The notes beneath the pieces were generated by a model that was given only the letters and a program-made list of their open reading frames with translations, was not told where the DNA came from and ran no database searches. Below, piece by piece: positions 1-7,912 of a stretch of 34,880 nucleotides of DNA. Origin of the DNA: DASQHY01 sp035602605 (GTDB taxonomy: Bacteria; Acidobacteriota; Terriglobia; Acidiferrales; UBA7541). A program made the translations under genes and the position numbers. The stretch lies in assembly GCA_035602605.1 (NCBI GenBank), contig DATNLZ010000005.1:1-34880 (forward strand), read 5' to 3'. Position 1 is the stretch's first letter; every line of letters starts with the position of its first letter.

Positions 1-101
1 AGCGTAGCCAGCGGAGACTGTAACCAACTGTAACTGATTCGTTGTAAAACGGATGTAATCGCAAGTAAAGAAAAGCCGCATAAAGATCGGAGTTTCACAC
101 C

Positions 102-189
102 GCCCGGGTGGCGAAATGGCATACGCGGGGGACTTAAAATCCCCTGTCCTTTACCGGACGTGCGGGTTCGACTCCCGCCCTGGGCACCA
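102..189 (+). tRNA. tRNA-Leu (anticodon TAA), with encoded CCA
   Basis: A complete class II tRNA cloverleaf is visible. The acceptor stem is 102-108 paired with 179-185 (one G-T pair). The D stem is 111-113/124-126. The anticodon stem is 128-132/140-144 around a seven-base loop at 133-139, with TAA at 135-137. A long variable arm forms a GTCC/GGAC stem, as expected for leucine tRNAs. The T arm is GCGGG/CCCGC around TTCGACT. The discriminator A is at 186 and CCA is encoded at 187-189. No integrase or repeat of the 3' end is seen nearby, so there is no sign that it serves as an attachment site here. Confidence 0.96.
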
Positions 190-240
190 AATGTTTTCTG
201 TTAAAATCCGGATCAATGAATCCAATCATCTTCTCGCGCA

Positions 241-257
241 TCCGAAAAGCTTTCGGA
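241..257 (+). promoter_or_regulatory. Perfect hairpin overlapping the ribosome binding site of the next gene
   Basis: A 7-bp perfect stem, TCCGAAA/TTTCGGA, closes a 3-base loop just upstream of the TTG start at 268. The 3' arm contains most of the only Shine-Dalgarno-like sequence (GGAG, 255-258). In RNA it could therefore mask translation initiation, or it may be a leftover 3' end for the tRNA transcript. No T run follows it, so it is not a standard terminator. Confidence 0.35.
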
Positions 258-267
258 GAAGAATCGC

Positions 268-639
268 TTGAAATTAGTGAAGATCCTATTTTGGATTGCG
301 GGAATATGGGGAGTGCTCGTCGTGACGCCCCTGTACTTCATGTTTGATCTTATCGGTCGGAAAGGTCCGCCGCCGATCACCCATCCCGGATTCTTCTACG
401 GATTTACAGGGGTAGCCTTGGCCTGGCAGATCGCGTTCTTTATTATCGCCACGGATCCCGTGCGATACAGGCTGCTCATGATTCCTTCAATGTTCGAGAA
501 ATTTAGTTTTGGAGCTGCCGTCGTGATTCTTGTTTTGCAAAGGCGCATGCATCGGTCGGATCTGTTTTTTGCCGTTGTGGACTTACTGCTTGGCGCTCTG
601 TTTGCGACTGCTTACTTGAGGACTCCGCGTTCAGATTAG
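268..639 (+). CDS. Small multi-pass membrane protein of unknown function
   Basis: A 123-residue protein starting at TTG. The sequence is almost wholly hydrophobic, with about four predicted membrane segments near residues 5-27, 43-62, 68-90 and 97-117, short polar turns between them and basic residues at several turns. A GGAG stretch lies about nine bases upstream of the TTG, partly inside a hairpin. It follows the tRNA-Leu and is separated by 300 bases from the next gene, so it looks monocistronic. I recognise no family. The regular pattern of hydrophobic segments and charged turns makes a real gene likely even with the weak start. Confidence 0.65.
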   Translation: MKLVKILFWIAGIWGVLVVTPLYFMFDLIGRKGPPPITHPGFFYGFTGVALAWQIAFFIIATDPVRYRLLMIPSMFEKFSFGAAVVILVLQRRMHRSDLFFAVVDLLLGALFATAYLRTPRSD

Positions 640-940
640 CCTTGAGGTTGCTTTAAAGTGGCATTTCGTTGCACATTTCAGGAAGTCGCCTGTCTGTATC
701 TTCGCCATCGGTGGCGCAGGGCCATTTGGGGGCCGAAATGGCGAGAAAATCCCTCACTCGTTCACCTAAATAGGCCAATTTCGCCCCCCCAGCTCGGCCT
801 CTTTTTGGCTACGATCTTGCTCATAACGGGTGGACTCTCAGTAATTTGTGCCGCCCGGAAGATGGCTTAACAGGAGACTTCCCAGGTGGAAATTGTTGTA
901 ATCCTGGCCTAATCTGGGTTTGTATCCAGGGGAGTGAGTT
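640..940. other. Gene-poor spacer with imperfect inverted repeats
   Basis: No convincing gene lies here. A 70-codon frame from a GTG at 658 has poor start context and no family signature. The stretch holds a 7-bp hairpin (GCCATTT 721-727 with AAATGGC 736-742) and a further C-rich copy of the complementary motif near 773-790 that could pair with 728-742. The G-rich and C-rich arms suggest an RNA structure or a degraded repeat, but no function can be assigned. The ribosome binding site for the next gene (AGGGGAG) is at 928-934. Confidence 0.4.
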
Positions 941-1507
941 GTGCTCGGGAAAAATATACTCGTCATAGTAGCTGCTACCCTTTCCGGTGCCGCCTTAGTC
1001 ATCATTTTCTTCCTCGCGGGACTGGACATGAACACTTCACGTGCTCGTGCATCCCAGGGTTGGAAGCTGAATGCTATCAAGGCGTCCTATGCTCACAGCG
1101 AGCTCAAGGAAATTAATCCGGAGCACGCAGTTCTGCTACTCACGTATGACCTGGAGAACAACACCGATATTGATTATCGGCTGACCGAGCACGGTACGTC
1201 TGGTGACGTCATCATTATGAGCAGGCTCAAATCCGATGGCAGCCTGAGCCAGGAAGATCCTATGCGCTTGGCTCATCCGGTCTACTTGCCTGCCGGCCAA
1301 ACGGTCCGAATTTCCATTGAGGTTTCTCATCCGTTCCTATGGCCCGCACCTGGCGATCCCGCACTCGCCGAGAAGCTGAAGGATTTTGTGAAGCAGCGTT
1401 TGACGAACGTGGCCGGCTTTGTGCTTTTTGATGAGGCCGACCGGTGCCAGGTAGAACTCCCCAGGGCCTGGAATTTCGCCGCGCCGGCTACGCGAGCGAG
1501 CGACTAA
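941..1507 (+). CDS. Membrane-anchored extracytoplasmic protein, unknown function
   Basis: A 188-residue protein from a GTG start, with AGGGGAG six bases upstream supporting that choice. One N-terminal hydrophobic segment (about residues 5-27) is an uncleaved signal anchor or signal peptide. The remaining ~160 residues look like a beta-rich soluble domain facing the periplasm: alternating hydrophobic residues from 63 on, and a 'PAGQTVRISIEVSH' stretch typical of an immunoglobulin-like strand pair. I recognise no catalytic motif. It precedes the PilZ-TonB gene by 65 bases on the same strand and may share its transcript. Real gene, function unknown. Confidence 0.75.
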   Translation: MLGKNILVIVAATLSGAALVIIFFLAGLDMNTSRARASQGWKLNAIKASYAHSELKEINPEHAVLLLTYDLENNTDIDYRLTEHGTSGDVIIMSRLKSDGSLSQEDPMRLAHPVYLPAGQTVRISIEVSHPFLWPAPGDPALAEKLKDFVKQRLTNVAGFVLFDEADRCQVELPRAWNFAAPATRASD

Positions 1508-1572
1508 CTTTCATGCAGCGTGCGAGACATGGAATTGCAGTTTCGCGTACTGCGGGTTAAACAGCAATAGTA

Positions 1573-4362
1573 ATGTCATCCACGCTGATCAGTCATGACG
1601 GAACCCCGAACACCGGCAATCGCCGTGTGTCTACTCGTGAAAAAATTGATGGGTTTGGCCTCGTGTTTTACGAAGAGGATAATTGGGGAACACTGGTAAA
1701 CATCAGCACTGGAGGTATGGCGTTCGAGTTTACCCGTCCTCCGACTGCTCCAGACTCAAATACCTTCGTTATCGAAGTTCTAAGTCTCGGCGCGGATTGG
1801 CAATCTCCAAGTTCTGTTCAAACCGAAGGTCGCCTGGTGTGGACGAATGAACATAACAAGATTGCTGGTATCCAGTTTGCAAATTTAGCGGAAGCGGCCC
1901 AGCGGCAATTAAACGAGTGGCTTTCTATCGCCTCTGCCCCAATCGTCGCGGATGCTCCCTACGTCCCGCAGGAGAGGTTAACCTCGGTCAACGCTCGCTT
2001 GCGCGAGCTGTTCAGCGTGCCGCTCAAAACGCCCGCGCAAGGTACGCCTAGCGCCCACCGCCAGTATCTTGACAGCAGCGTTTCACATCTTGAAAAAATG
2101 AATGCGCCCGAACTCCCGGGACGTGAAGCTCTCGCAGAAGCTGAACCAACATTCCAACCTACAACCGGGTCGATGGCGGAGGCCACTCTGCTCGAATGTC
2201 CTACAATGCCTCGCAACCCTGCTTCCGAGACACTCGCTCAAGAGGCTGACGCCAACCAGTCGTTAGACTTGCAATCGCAACTTTTTAACACTGAAGAAAG
2301 TGTGGCGTTCGAAGTTCTCGAGGTCCCTGAATCCAAGCCCACCTTGGGGACCGAAGCCTCTTTGACTGACGAGAATTCGCTTGAACCAGCGGAGCAGCCG
2401 GCACCGCTTGAACCATTTGCGGAGAAAGCATCCTTTATACATGTCACCGAGGCTACATCGCTGGAACCGGCCCCTGAGTTACTTTCACACCCCGGAGTTG
2501 CCGAGGCAAGTCCCGTCGAACTGATAGCAACGCCTCCGGACTACAAATCCACTCTCGCGCCCGTTACGGAGCCTGCCGAAAACCCGACAGACGTTCAGTC
2601 GAACGACATTCAGTGGCATGATCATCAGTCAACCGATTCTGCTCCTGAAGAAATTGTTGCTTTCGAGCTTTCCGAATCGTCTGACCGGGAGACTCCAGTA
2701 CCGAGTAATGCTCACTTTGAACCTGCGTCAAAGTCGGCCGAGGCAGTCGAAGAATCGATCACTGAGACCCGAATCACTGAGCCACTGTCTCCCGAGCAGG
2801 GTATAACTCCATTTGTTTACAACACCCCTGCCGTGCTCGTTCAAGCGCCCGGCGATACTGCGCCCTCTGGCTTGCCGTTGAGCAATCCCGGCAGTGAAAC
2901 ATCGGAGACTGCGGAATGTGTCGAGCCGCTTGAAGTGGAACGCGGATTGGCGAGTGGACCTCAGCTGGAACCGCGGTTGCCAGTAAAACCGACCGAATCG
3001 GTCACGGAGCTGGCAGAGCACGAGCCGGTCGTTCAAGTCGAAGTCGCATTCGCAACAGTGTCCGAAGGGGAAATTCCTGTCGCGCCAGAACCTCAACTCG
3101 CAGCCACGCCTAAGTCACCAAGAGCAGCATCGGTCGAAGCGGTAATTGCGCTCCAGGAAGCAAACGAAACGCTCCGCGATCGGCAGAGCAATCCGGTGAC
3201 GCCGAGTGAGCCCAGCAGCGACAACCTCACGAGGCTGGAACTCGATCCAAAGCCCACGTCACCCTCTCTGCTTCGTCACGCATCTGATCAATTAAAAGCT
3301 GCGGGCCAGCAAGAGTTTGTTTTGGGCGCGTCAAACGCTACGAAATCTGATCTCGGGGAATTACCGCAGCTAACCGACCAACGGCCTGGTGCAAGCGGCG
3401 CACGCTTAGATCGCGTTGCACTTTTCTGTATCATCGGATGTTTTGCGCTCTTGGTGGTCCTGGGGTTGGGCATGATGTTGTCGCAAGCCAATCGCATGGC
3501 TGCTGCGGCTGTGTTCGAGAATGTTCGAAAACCATTCATGACCAAAACCTCCAGGACGCCGGTAGCTCCGCCAGTCGGCGAGATTAAGCAATTTCAAGTT
3601 GAAGTCGTGGATGTCCGGAATCGCCGCTGGCTGCTGAATGTCGAAAGCCCAGCAGCGTCCAAAGTTCTGGTCAATTCTTCTGCAGACCCGGCCGCAAAAA
3701 ACCCGAAACATTCTCAACCAGAAGTAAGCGCGAATCCTGCTTCGCAAACCGTCTCCAAGCCGAACCCGTCCACCGCCGCCCCTGCCCCCGTGAGTCTTAC
3801 GAAGGAAAATGCGCAACCATTAGCAGGTTCGGTTGATTCCAAACCCACGACAAACTCCCCGAAAGATGACGTGAAGCAACCGCCTGAGATCGCGCCGAAT
3901 ACGACTTCGGACCCCACCAAAGACCTCGCGAAAGAAACTGCTGCTGGGCTTGCCACTCAGTCCTCTTCACAACCTGCTCAACCTAGCCGAACGACTACTC
4001 AGCCTGAGGCCGATGTGACCGGCCAACCAAAGGGCCAACCAACTGTCGTGGTCTCCGAGACGTCTCCGGGTGAGAGTCCTACGGGCACGTCCGATCCTGC
4101 TCAGCAGGCCGTACTCATCTCCTCGGTGCCGCCGGTCTACCCAATGGCTGTCCGGTATCAGAATATCGAAGGCGACGTTATTGTCGATGCGTTCATCAAT
4201 GAAAATGGGCATATCACGAACACCAAGGCCATCTCTGGCCCAAAAGTATTACAACAGGCTGCCATGGACTCAGTTCGCCTCCGGAGATACAAGCCAGCGA
4301 CACTCCGGGGCCAAGCCCTCTCCTCACACGTCTATGTAACCGTAAAGTTCCGGCTCAAATAG
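1573..4362 (+). CDS. PilZ domain / TonB C-terminal domain fusion protein
   Basis: A 929-residue protein. Residues ~15-120 form a PilZ domain with both cyclic-di-GMP motifs intact: RxxxR at R18-R22 and NxSxxG at N43-G48. Residues ~125-610 are a long, low-complexity Pro/Glu/Ser/Thr-rich region, probably disordered. A single membrane segment lies at ~615-637, followed by a Pro/Thr/Ser/Lys-rich periplasmic spacer (~640-840). A TonB C-terminal domain at ~846-929 carries the usual 'PPVYP', 'GDVIVDAFINENG' and final beta-strand patterns. Known family roles are c-di-GMP sensing (PilZ) and contact with the TonB box of outer-membrane receptors (TonB). Inference: a c-di-GMP-responsive transperiplasmic link. 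No ExbB/ExbD genes lie nearby. The ATG lacks a clear Shine-Dalgarno, so the exact start is less sure than the frame. Confidence 0.9.
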   Translation: MSSTLISHDGTPNTGNRRVSTREKIDGFGLVFYEEDNWGTLVNISTGGMAFEFTRPPTAPDSNTFVIEVLSLGADWQSPSSVQTEGRLVWTNEHNKIAGIQFANLAEAAQRQLNEWLSIASAPIVADAPYVPQERLTSVNARLRELFSVPLKTPAQGTPSAHRQYLDSSVSHLEKMNAPELPGREALAEAEPTFQPTTGSMAEATLLECPTMPRNPASETLAQEADANQSLDLQSQLFNTEESVAFEVLEVPESKPTLGTEASLTDENSLEPAEQPAPLEPFAEKASFIHVTEATSLEPAPELLSHPGVAEASPVELIATPPDYKSTLAPVTEPAENPTDVQSNDIQWHDHQSTDSAPEEIVAFELSESSDRETPVPSNAHFEPASKSAEAVEESITETRITEPLSPEQGITPFVYNTPAVLVQAPGDTAPSGLPLSNPGSETSETAECVEPLEVERGLASGPQLEPRLPVKPTESVTELAEHEPVVQVEVAFATVSEGEIPVAPEPQLAATPKSPRAASVEAVIALQEANETLRDRQSNPVTPSEPSSDNLTRLELDPKPTSPSLLRHASDQLKAAGQQEFVLGASNATKSDLGELPQLTDQRPGASGARLDRVALFCIIGCFALLVVLGLGMMLSQANRMAAAAVFENVRKPFMTKTSRTPVAPPVGEIKQFQVEVVDVRNRRWLLNVESPAASKVLVNSSADPAAKNPKHSQPEVSANPASQTVSKPNPSTAAPAPVSLTKENAQPLAGSVDSKPTTNSPKDDVKQPPEIAPNTTSDPTKDLAKETAAGLATQSSSQPAQPSRTTTQPEADVTGQPKGQPTVVVSETSPGESPTGTSDPAQQAVLISSVPPVYPMAVRYQNIEGDVIVDAFINENGHITNTKAISGPKVLQQAAMDSVRLRRYKPATLRGQALSSHVYVTVKFRLK

Positions 4363-4459
4363 GTTCTAGGGTGCGATGAAGGAGCCAAGTTAGCGATAGC
4401 CCGCATATTGCGTGGTCACCCATTCAGTAACATGTCAGTACACCTTGCAATAAAGCAGC

Positions 4460-4488
4460 TTCAGGGTAGTCTCGGGTTGGCCTAGAAT
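4460..4488 (+). promoter_or_regulatory. Possible sigma-70 type promoter for the transhydrogenase gene
   Basis: TTCAGG (4460-4465) and TAGAAT (4483-4488) are separated by exactly 17 bases, within the 182-base gap before the flavoprotein gene. The -10 box matches consensus at five of six positions; the -35 box is weak. The expected leader would be about 50 bases. This is pattern matching only. Confidence 0.3.
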
Positions 4489-4544
4489 TTCGATGCGAAA
4501 CATATGCAGGCGTCAAGGCTCATACGCAGACCTATATAGATAGC

Positions 4545-5966
4545 TTGAAAAACCAGAAAGCAAAATTTGATTTGGTGGTCCTGGGCTGCGGTCCCGCAGG
4601 AGAGAAGGCTGCCGCGCAGGCGGCGTATTTCGGGAAGCGAGTCGCGATCGTCGAGCGCGGACCGCATCTCGGCGGTAGTGGCGTCAATACCGGCACTCTG
4701 CCGAGCAAGACGCTTCGTGAGTCCGCGCTCTATTTTTCCGGACTACGCCAGCGAGGTCTTCATGGCATCGATTACTCTTTGCGGGAAGGTCTGACAATTG
4801 CAGAATTTATGCACCACAAAGACTTCGTGATTGCGCAAGAGCGTGAAAAAATATCACGCAACCTCGCTGCCCACCACATCGAACTGTTTCCCGGCACTGG
4901 CGTGTTTGAGGATGCGCACACTATTGACGTTAATCACCAAGCCGGAAACAGCAGCCAGCAGCTTCAGGGAGACGTCATCTTGATTTGTACCGGTTCGCGT
5001 CCGCATCGCTCGCGAGAAATTTCTTTTGATGACACCCGTGTCTTCGATTCAGACACGTTTCTGCAGTTGGACCATATTCCGGCAACCCTCGCGGTAATCG
5101 GAGGCGGAGTGATTGGCTGCGAATACGCTTCAATGTTCACTGCCTTGGGTGTGAAAGTCTCCTTGGTGGACGGCCGCGATCACCTTCTGCCGTTTCTCGA
5201 TACGGAAATTTCCGACAGGCTGCGCGAGCGCCTCGCTGCCTTGGGCATGCATTTCTTATTTGAGGAACGCTTGGAAAGTTTAGAGCGAACCGCCGATGGG
5301 GTGCGCCTGAAGTTGAAATCAGGAAAAACTCTCGAAGTAGACGCCGTGCTTTTTGCCGCGGGACGGAAGGCGGCTGTGGATGGATTGGCGCTCGAGAAGG
5401 CCGGCCTCGCCGTGAACGACCGCGGATACTTGGCAGTGAATGCGTCGTTTCAAACCAAAGTGCCGCATATTTATGCTGCCGGTGACGTCATTGGCTTTCC
5501 GGCGCTGGCTTCGACATCGATGGAGCAGGGGCGTGTGGCGGTCTGCCACGCATTCGGATTTCAATACAAGCAGCGCGTTGCCTCCATGCTCCCCATGGGG
5601 ATTTATACGATTCCAGAAATTTCGGCTGTTGGTGAAACTGAAGCGTCCTGCAAGGAAAAGGGAATTGATTATGAGGTGGGTCGCGCTCAATTCGCCAACA
5701 ATGCCCGCGGCATGATTGCGGGGGACATGATCGGAATGCTGAAGCTCATTTTTCGCCGCGCCGATAAACATTTGCTGGGCGTGCATATCATCGGTGAACA
5801 AGCCACCGAACTGATTCACATTGGCGCAATAGTTCTCGAGACCGAAGGCACCATGGACACATTTATCGAACTGGCTTTCAACTATCCTACTCTATCGGAA
5901 ATGTATAAATACGCGGCCTACGACGGTTTAGGAAACCTTGCCGGACACAAGCTGCGCGATGGATGA
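4545..5966 (+). CDS. sthA: Soluble pyridine nucleotide transhydrogenase-type flavoprotein (SthA-like)
   Basis: A 473-residue class I flavoprotein disulfide reductase-fold protein. The FAD-binding GxGxxG is near residues 14-19 (GCGPAG). The NAD(P) Rossmann motif is GGGVIG near residue 184, the second FAD motif is 'HIYAAGDVIGFPAL', and a C-terminal dimerisation domain follows. At the site where dihydrolipoamide dehydrogenase and mercuric reductase carry the redox CxxxxC pair, this protein reads GVNTGTLPSKTLRE. Both cysteines are absent, which points to SthA: reversible hydride transfer between NADPH and NAD+ in the cytoplasm. The start is TTG with no good Shine-Dalgarno, but it is the first possible start and gives the family's usual N-terminus. 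It converges on the next gene with a 26-base gap. Confidence 0.85.
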   Translation: MKNQKAKFDLVVLGCGPAGEKAAAQAAYFGKRVAIVERGPHLGGSGVNTGTLPSKTLRESALYFSGLRQRGLHGIDYSLREGLTIAEFMHHKDFVIAQEREKISRNLAAHHIELFPGTGVFEDAHTIDVNHQAGNSSQQLQGDVILICTGSRPHRSREISFDDTRVFDSDTFLQLDHIPATLAVIGGGVIGCEYASMFTALGVKVSLVDGRDHLLPFLDTEISDRLRERLAALGMHFLFEERLESLERTADGVRLKLKSGKTLEVDAVLFAAGRKAAVDGLALEKAGLAVNDRGYLAVNASFQTKVPHIYAAGDVIGFPALASTSMEQGRVAVCHAFGFQYKQRVASMLPMGIYTIPEISAVGETEASCKEKGIDYEVGRAQFANNARGMIAGDMIGMLKLIFRRADKHLLGVHIIGEQATELIHIGAIVLETEGTMDTFIELAFNYPTLSEMYKYAAYDGLGNLAGHKLRDG

Positions 5967-5992
5967 AACTGCCATGGTTTGGCACATCGCAA

Positions 5993-7564
5993 TTAATCGG
6001 TAGGATTGCGCGGGAATTTCAAGTAAGGCAGACGAACAGACCCAACACTGATCTGATCGGCGCGAATGCTCGCAGGAGCCTCAAAACCAGCAGCGCCACC
6101 GGAAGAGACGAAATCATCCTGGTCCACACCGTCACCGCTGACTCCCAGCCCGCCGACCAAAACGCCGCTGCGATAAAGGGGCACGCTTCCAGGAAAGAAA
6201 ACAATTCCGTTTTGATTTGCAGTTGCCGGGTCGAATCCTTGCGTGCAAGGATTTGCAAGGTCGATCTTATAGAGGTTGAAAAAAGGGCCGGCTTCCGAAC
6301 CATTGATTCCGGGCGGGAATAAGGGCTGCGATCCAAAACTGATCGTGCGATTTGTAATTGCCGTCCCCTTCGGAATTCCGGGAAGATCCATGGGAGTTCG
6401 TGAAGCGCTGTTGAAATAGATCATGTTGCGGGCCTTTGCGACTGCAACATCAATGCTGAATACGGTAGAATCCGCCATTCGTCGCAAGCCGATGATGGAA
6501 CCGTTGAGATCAGCAACAGCGATTACCATGCGGGTTCGAGCACTGAGCGGCAATCGAATCGCCGCCCGAGTTGTGTTCGCTGTGTTTTCGGCATTATCGA
6601 GCACCAACTTCACCTCAGTTACGGTAAGCCCGCCGATTACCCCGACTGTTGGTGCGATGAGGTCCCCGTCCGGCGGCGGTCCCTCGCTCTTCAGTGGCCC
6701 AACCAGAAAAGATCCGTCAAAAACTCCCGGACCAGTTCCTGGCGGCAGAGTGGTTTGATTTACAAAAGGCAGCGAGACACCATCTATCACTACAACCCCA
6801 GGCGAGGCGGGCGATGGCCCGAAACCGCTGGCAACGGCTGCTGAGAAAGCGGTGAACTCAGCCACTTCTGTTGATACCCCTGTTACGCCGATGCCGCCTG
6901 CAAGCTTTCCGTTTTTAAACAGCGGAACGCCACCCGGATTCACGGCGTTCGAATCACTGTCCAGAATATTCGCTTTTCCAGTGATTATACCGAGGCCAGG
7001 AGATCCATCGAGATTTCGCGAAGTTGGCACCGATTGGCCGGGCAGAAAATTGCTGGTGAGCGGGCAGCCGCGATTGGTGTTCTCGATGCCGTAGAGCGCT
7101 GCATTAGGCGCGTTGCTAACCCCAGGCGGAAAATGGATACCGCTGATGTATCGCACGGTGCGCGAAGAAAGCGGCGCCTGATCGTTGCTGAAAAATGCGG
7201 CAGAGCGAGCGAGTGCCACGGCAAGGTCATTTGTATTTACCAGAGCCCCGAAATTTCCGTTGAAGGAAATCGGAGCCGCAGGCTTGCGGTAAACGGCCAG
7301 AACGCGACCTGCACGATCTACAACGGCGATCACCATTGCTGTAGGCGAGGCGGCTTGCGCAGCATTCTGCACCACCGTTTGCACATCAGCGACAGTGAGT
7401 AAACTAGAGGATGCCGGAGGAAATACTGGCGATAACTCCGTGCTGCCGCCGCAACCGACCAGCAGAAAGACCAATAGCACAGCCAGGCTCAGCGCGAGTA
7501 CACATCCAATAACCAATAGTTTCCGCTGCCGAGATAATGGTCCAGAGGTTCCAAGAGTTTCCAT
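5993..7564 (-). CDS. Lipoprotein with two GlcG/HbpS-like (heme-binding) domains
   Basis: A 523-residue protein from an ATG at 7564; the frame stays open upstream to 7651. I prefer 7564 because it places a proper lipoprotein signal at the N-terminus: basic residues, a long Leu/Val stretch, then a lipobox LVGC. The mature part carries two copies of the GlcG/HbpS fold. Each begins with a 'LTVADVQTVV' / 'LTVTEVKLVL' helix, followed by 'MVIAVVDRAGRVLAVYR' / 'MVIAVADLNGSIIGLRR', and ends with a glycine-rich 'GGIGVTG' / 'GGLGVSG' strand. Family members bind heme or corrinoids or assist glycolate metabolism; the ligand here is unknown. It is divergent from the outer-membrane barrel gene of the cytochrome island, which makes a heme-related role plausible but unproven. 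Confidence 0.8.
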   Translation of the reverse strand: METLGTSGPLSRQRKLLVIGCVLALSLAVLLVFLLVGCGGSTELSPVFPPASSSLLTVADVQTVVQNAAQAASPTAMVIAVVDRAGRVLAVYRKPAAPISFNGNFGALVNTNDLAVALARSAAFFSNDQAPLSSRTVRYISGIHFPPGVSNAPNAALYGIENTNRGCPLTSNFLPGQSVPTSRNLDGSPGLGIITGKANILDSDSNAVNPGGVPLFKNGKLAGGIGVTGVSTEVAEFTAFSAAVASGFGPSPASPGVVVIDGVSLPFVNQTTLPPGTGPGVFDGSFLVGPLKSEGPPPDGDLIAPTVGVIGGLTVTEVKLVLDNAENTANTTRAAIRLPLSARTRMVIAVADLNGSIIGLRRMADSTVFSIDVAVAKARNMIYFNSASRTPMDLPGIPKGTAITNRTISFGSQPLFPPGINGSEAGPFFNLYKIDLANPCTQGFDPATANQNGIVFFPGSVPLYRSGVLVGGLGVSGDGVDQDDFVSSGGAAGFEAPASIRADQISVGSVRLPYLKFPRNPTD

Positions 7565-7886
7565 TACGCGAACTCGCCGGCGTCTCACGAGAGTCAACTT
7601 GTTCCTATGCTGTTTCGTAACATGATCCCTTGATGCTAGGGTTCGTATCATGGGAAATCAATGGGTACAAGAATCTGATTCGAAAGGCGCGCGAATTAGT
7701 GACGCTAGCAAACTGCCCGCGCTGTCATTCGACTCATAGGTCTCACAATACTGTTCCCGACTTGCCTGGGTACTGCGCCGAACGCTCGACACTGAGGTCA
7801 CACGAGATGCAACGTTTATGACTCGCATCACGTGTTGTCAAAAGATGTTGCCCAGCGCTAATGGTTGGTGTTAGCTAGAACGCGAT

Positions 7887-7895
7887 TGCTACAAT
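7887..7895 (+). promoter_or_regulatory. Possible extended -10 promoter for the porin-cytochrome genes
   Basis: TG at 7887-7888, one base, then TACAAT at 7890-7895 makes an extended -10 element. No good -35 box is found at the right distance. It lies downstream of the longest possible start of the barrel gene (TTG at 7865) and upstream of the ATG at 7913, which supports the shorter start. Confidence 0.3.
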
Positions 7896-7912
7896 ACTTC
7901 TCACCCTGGCTG

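Noticed and set aside
1..101. Possible end of a protein gene left of the tRNA
   Set aside because: Only about ten codons are open before a stop in the best frame, too little to support a gene.
102..189. tRNA gene as the attachment site of an integrated element
   Set aside because: No integrase, no repeat of the tRNA 3' end and no shift in gene style were seen.
658..870. 70-codon open frame from GTG in the spacer before the second membrane protein gene
   Set aside because: No ribosome binding site, odd composition, and it runs over an inverted repeat. It has one late hydrophobic stretch but no other sign of a gene.
4545..5966. Dihydrolipoamide dehydrogenase or mercuric reductase
   Set aside because: The redox-active cysteine pair is replaced by Gly and Thr in the GVNTGTLPSK segment, which favours the transhydrogenase group.
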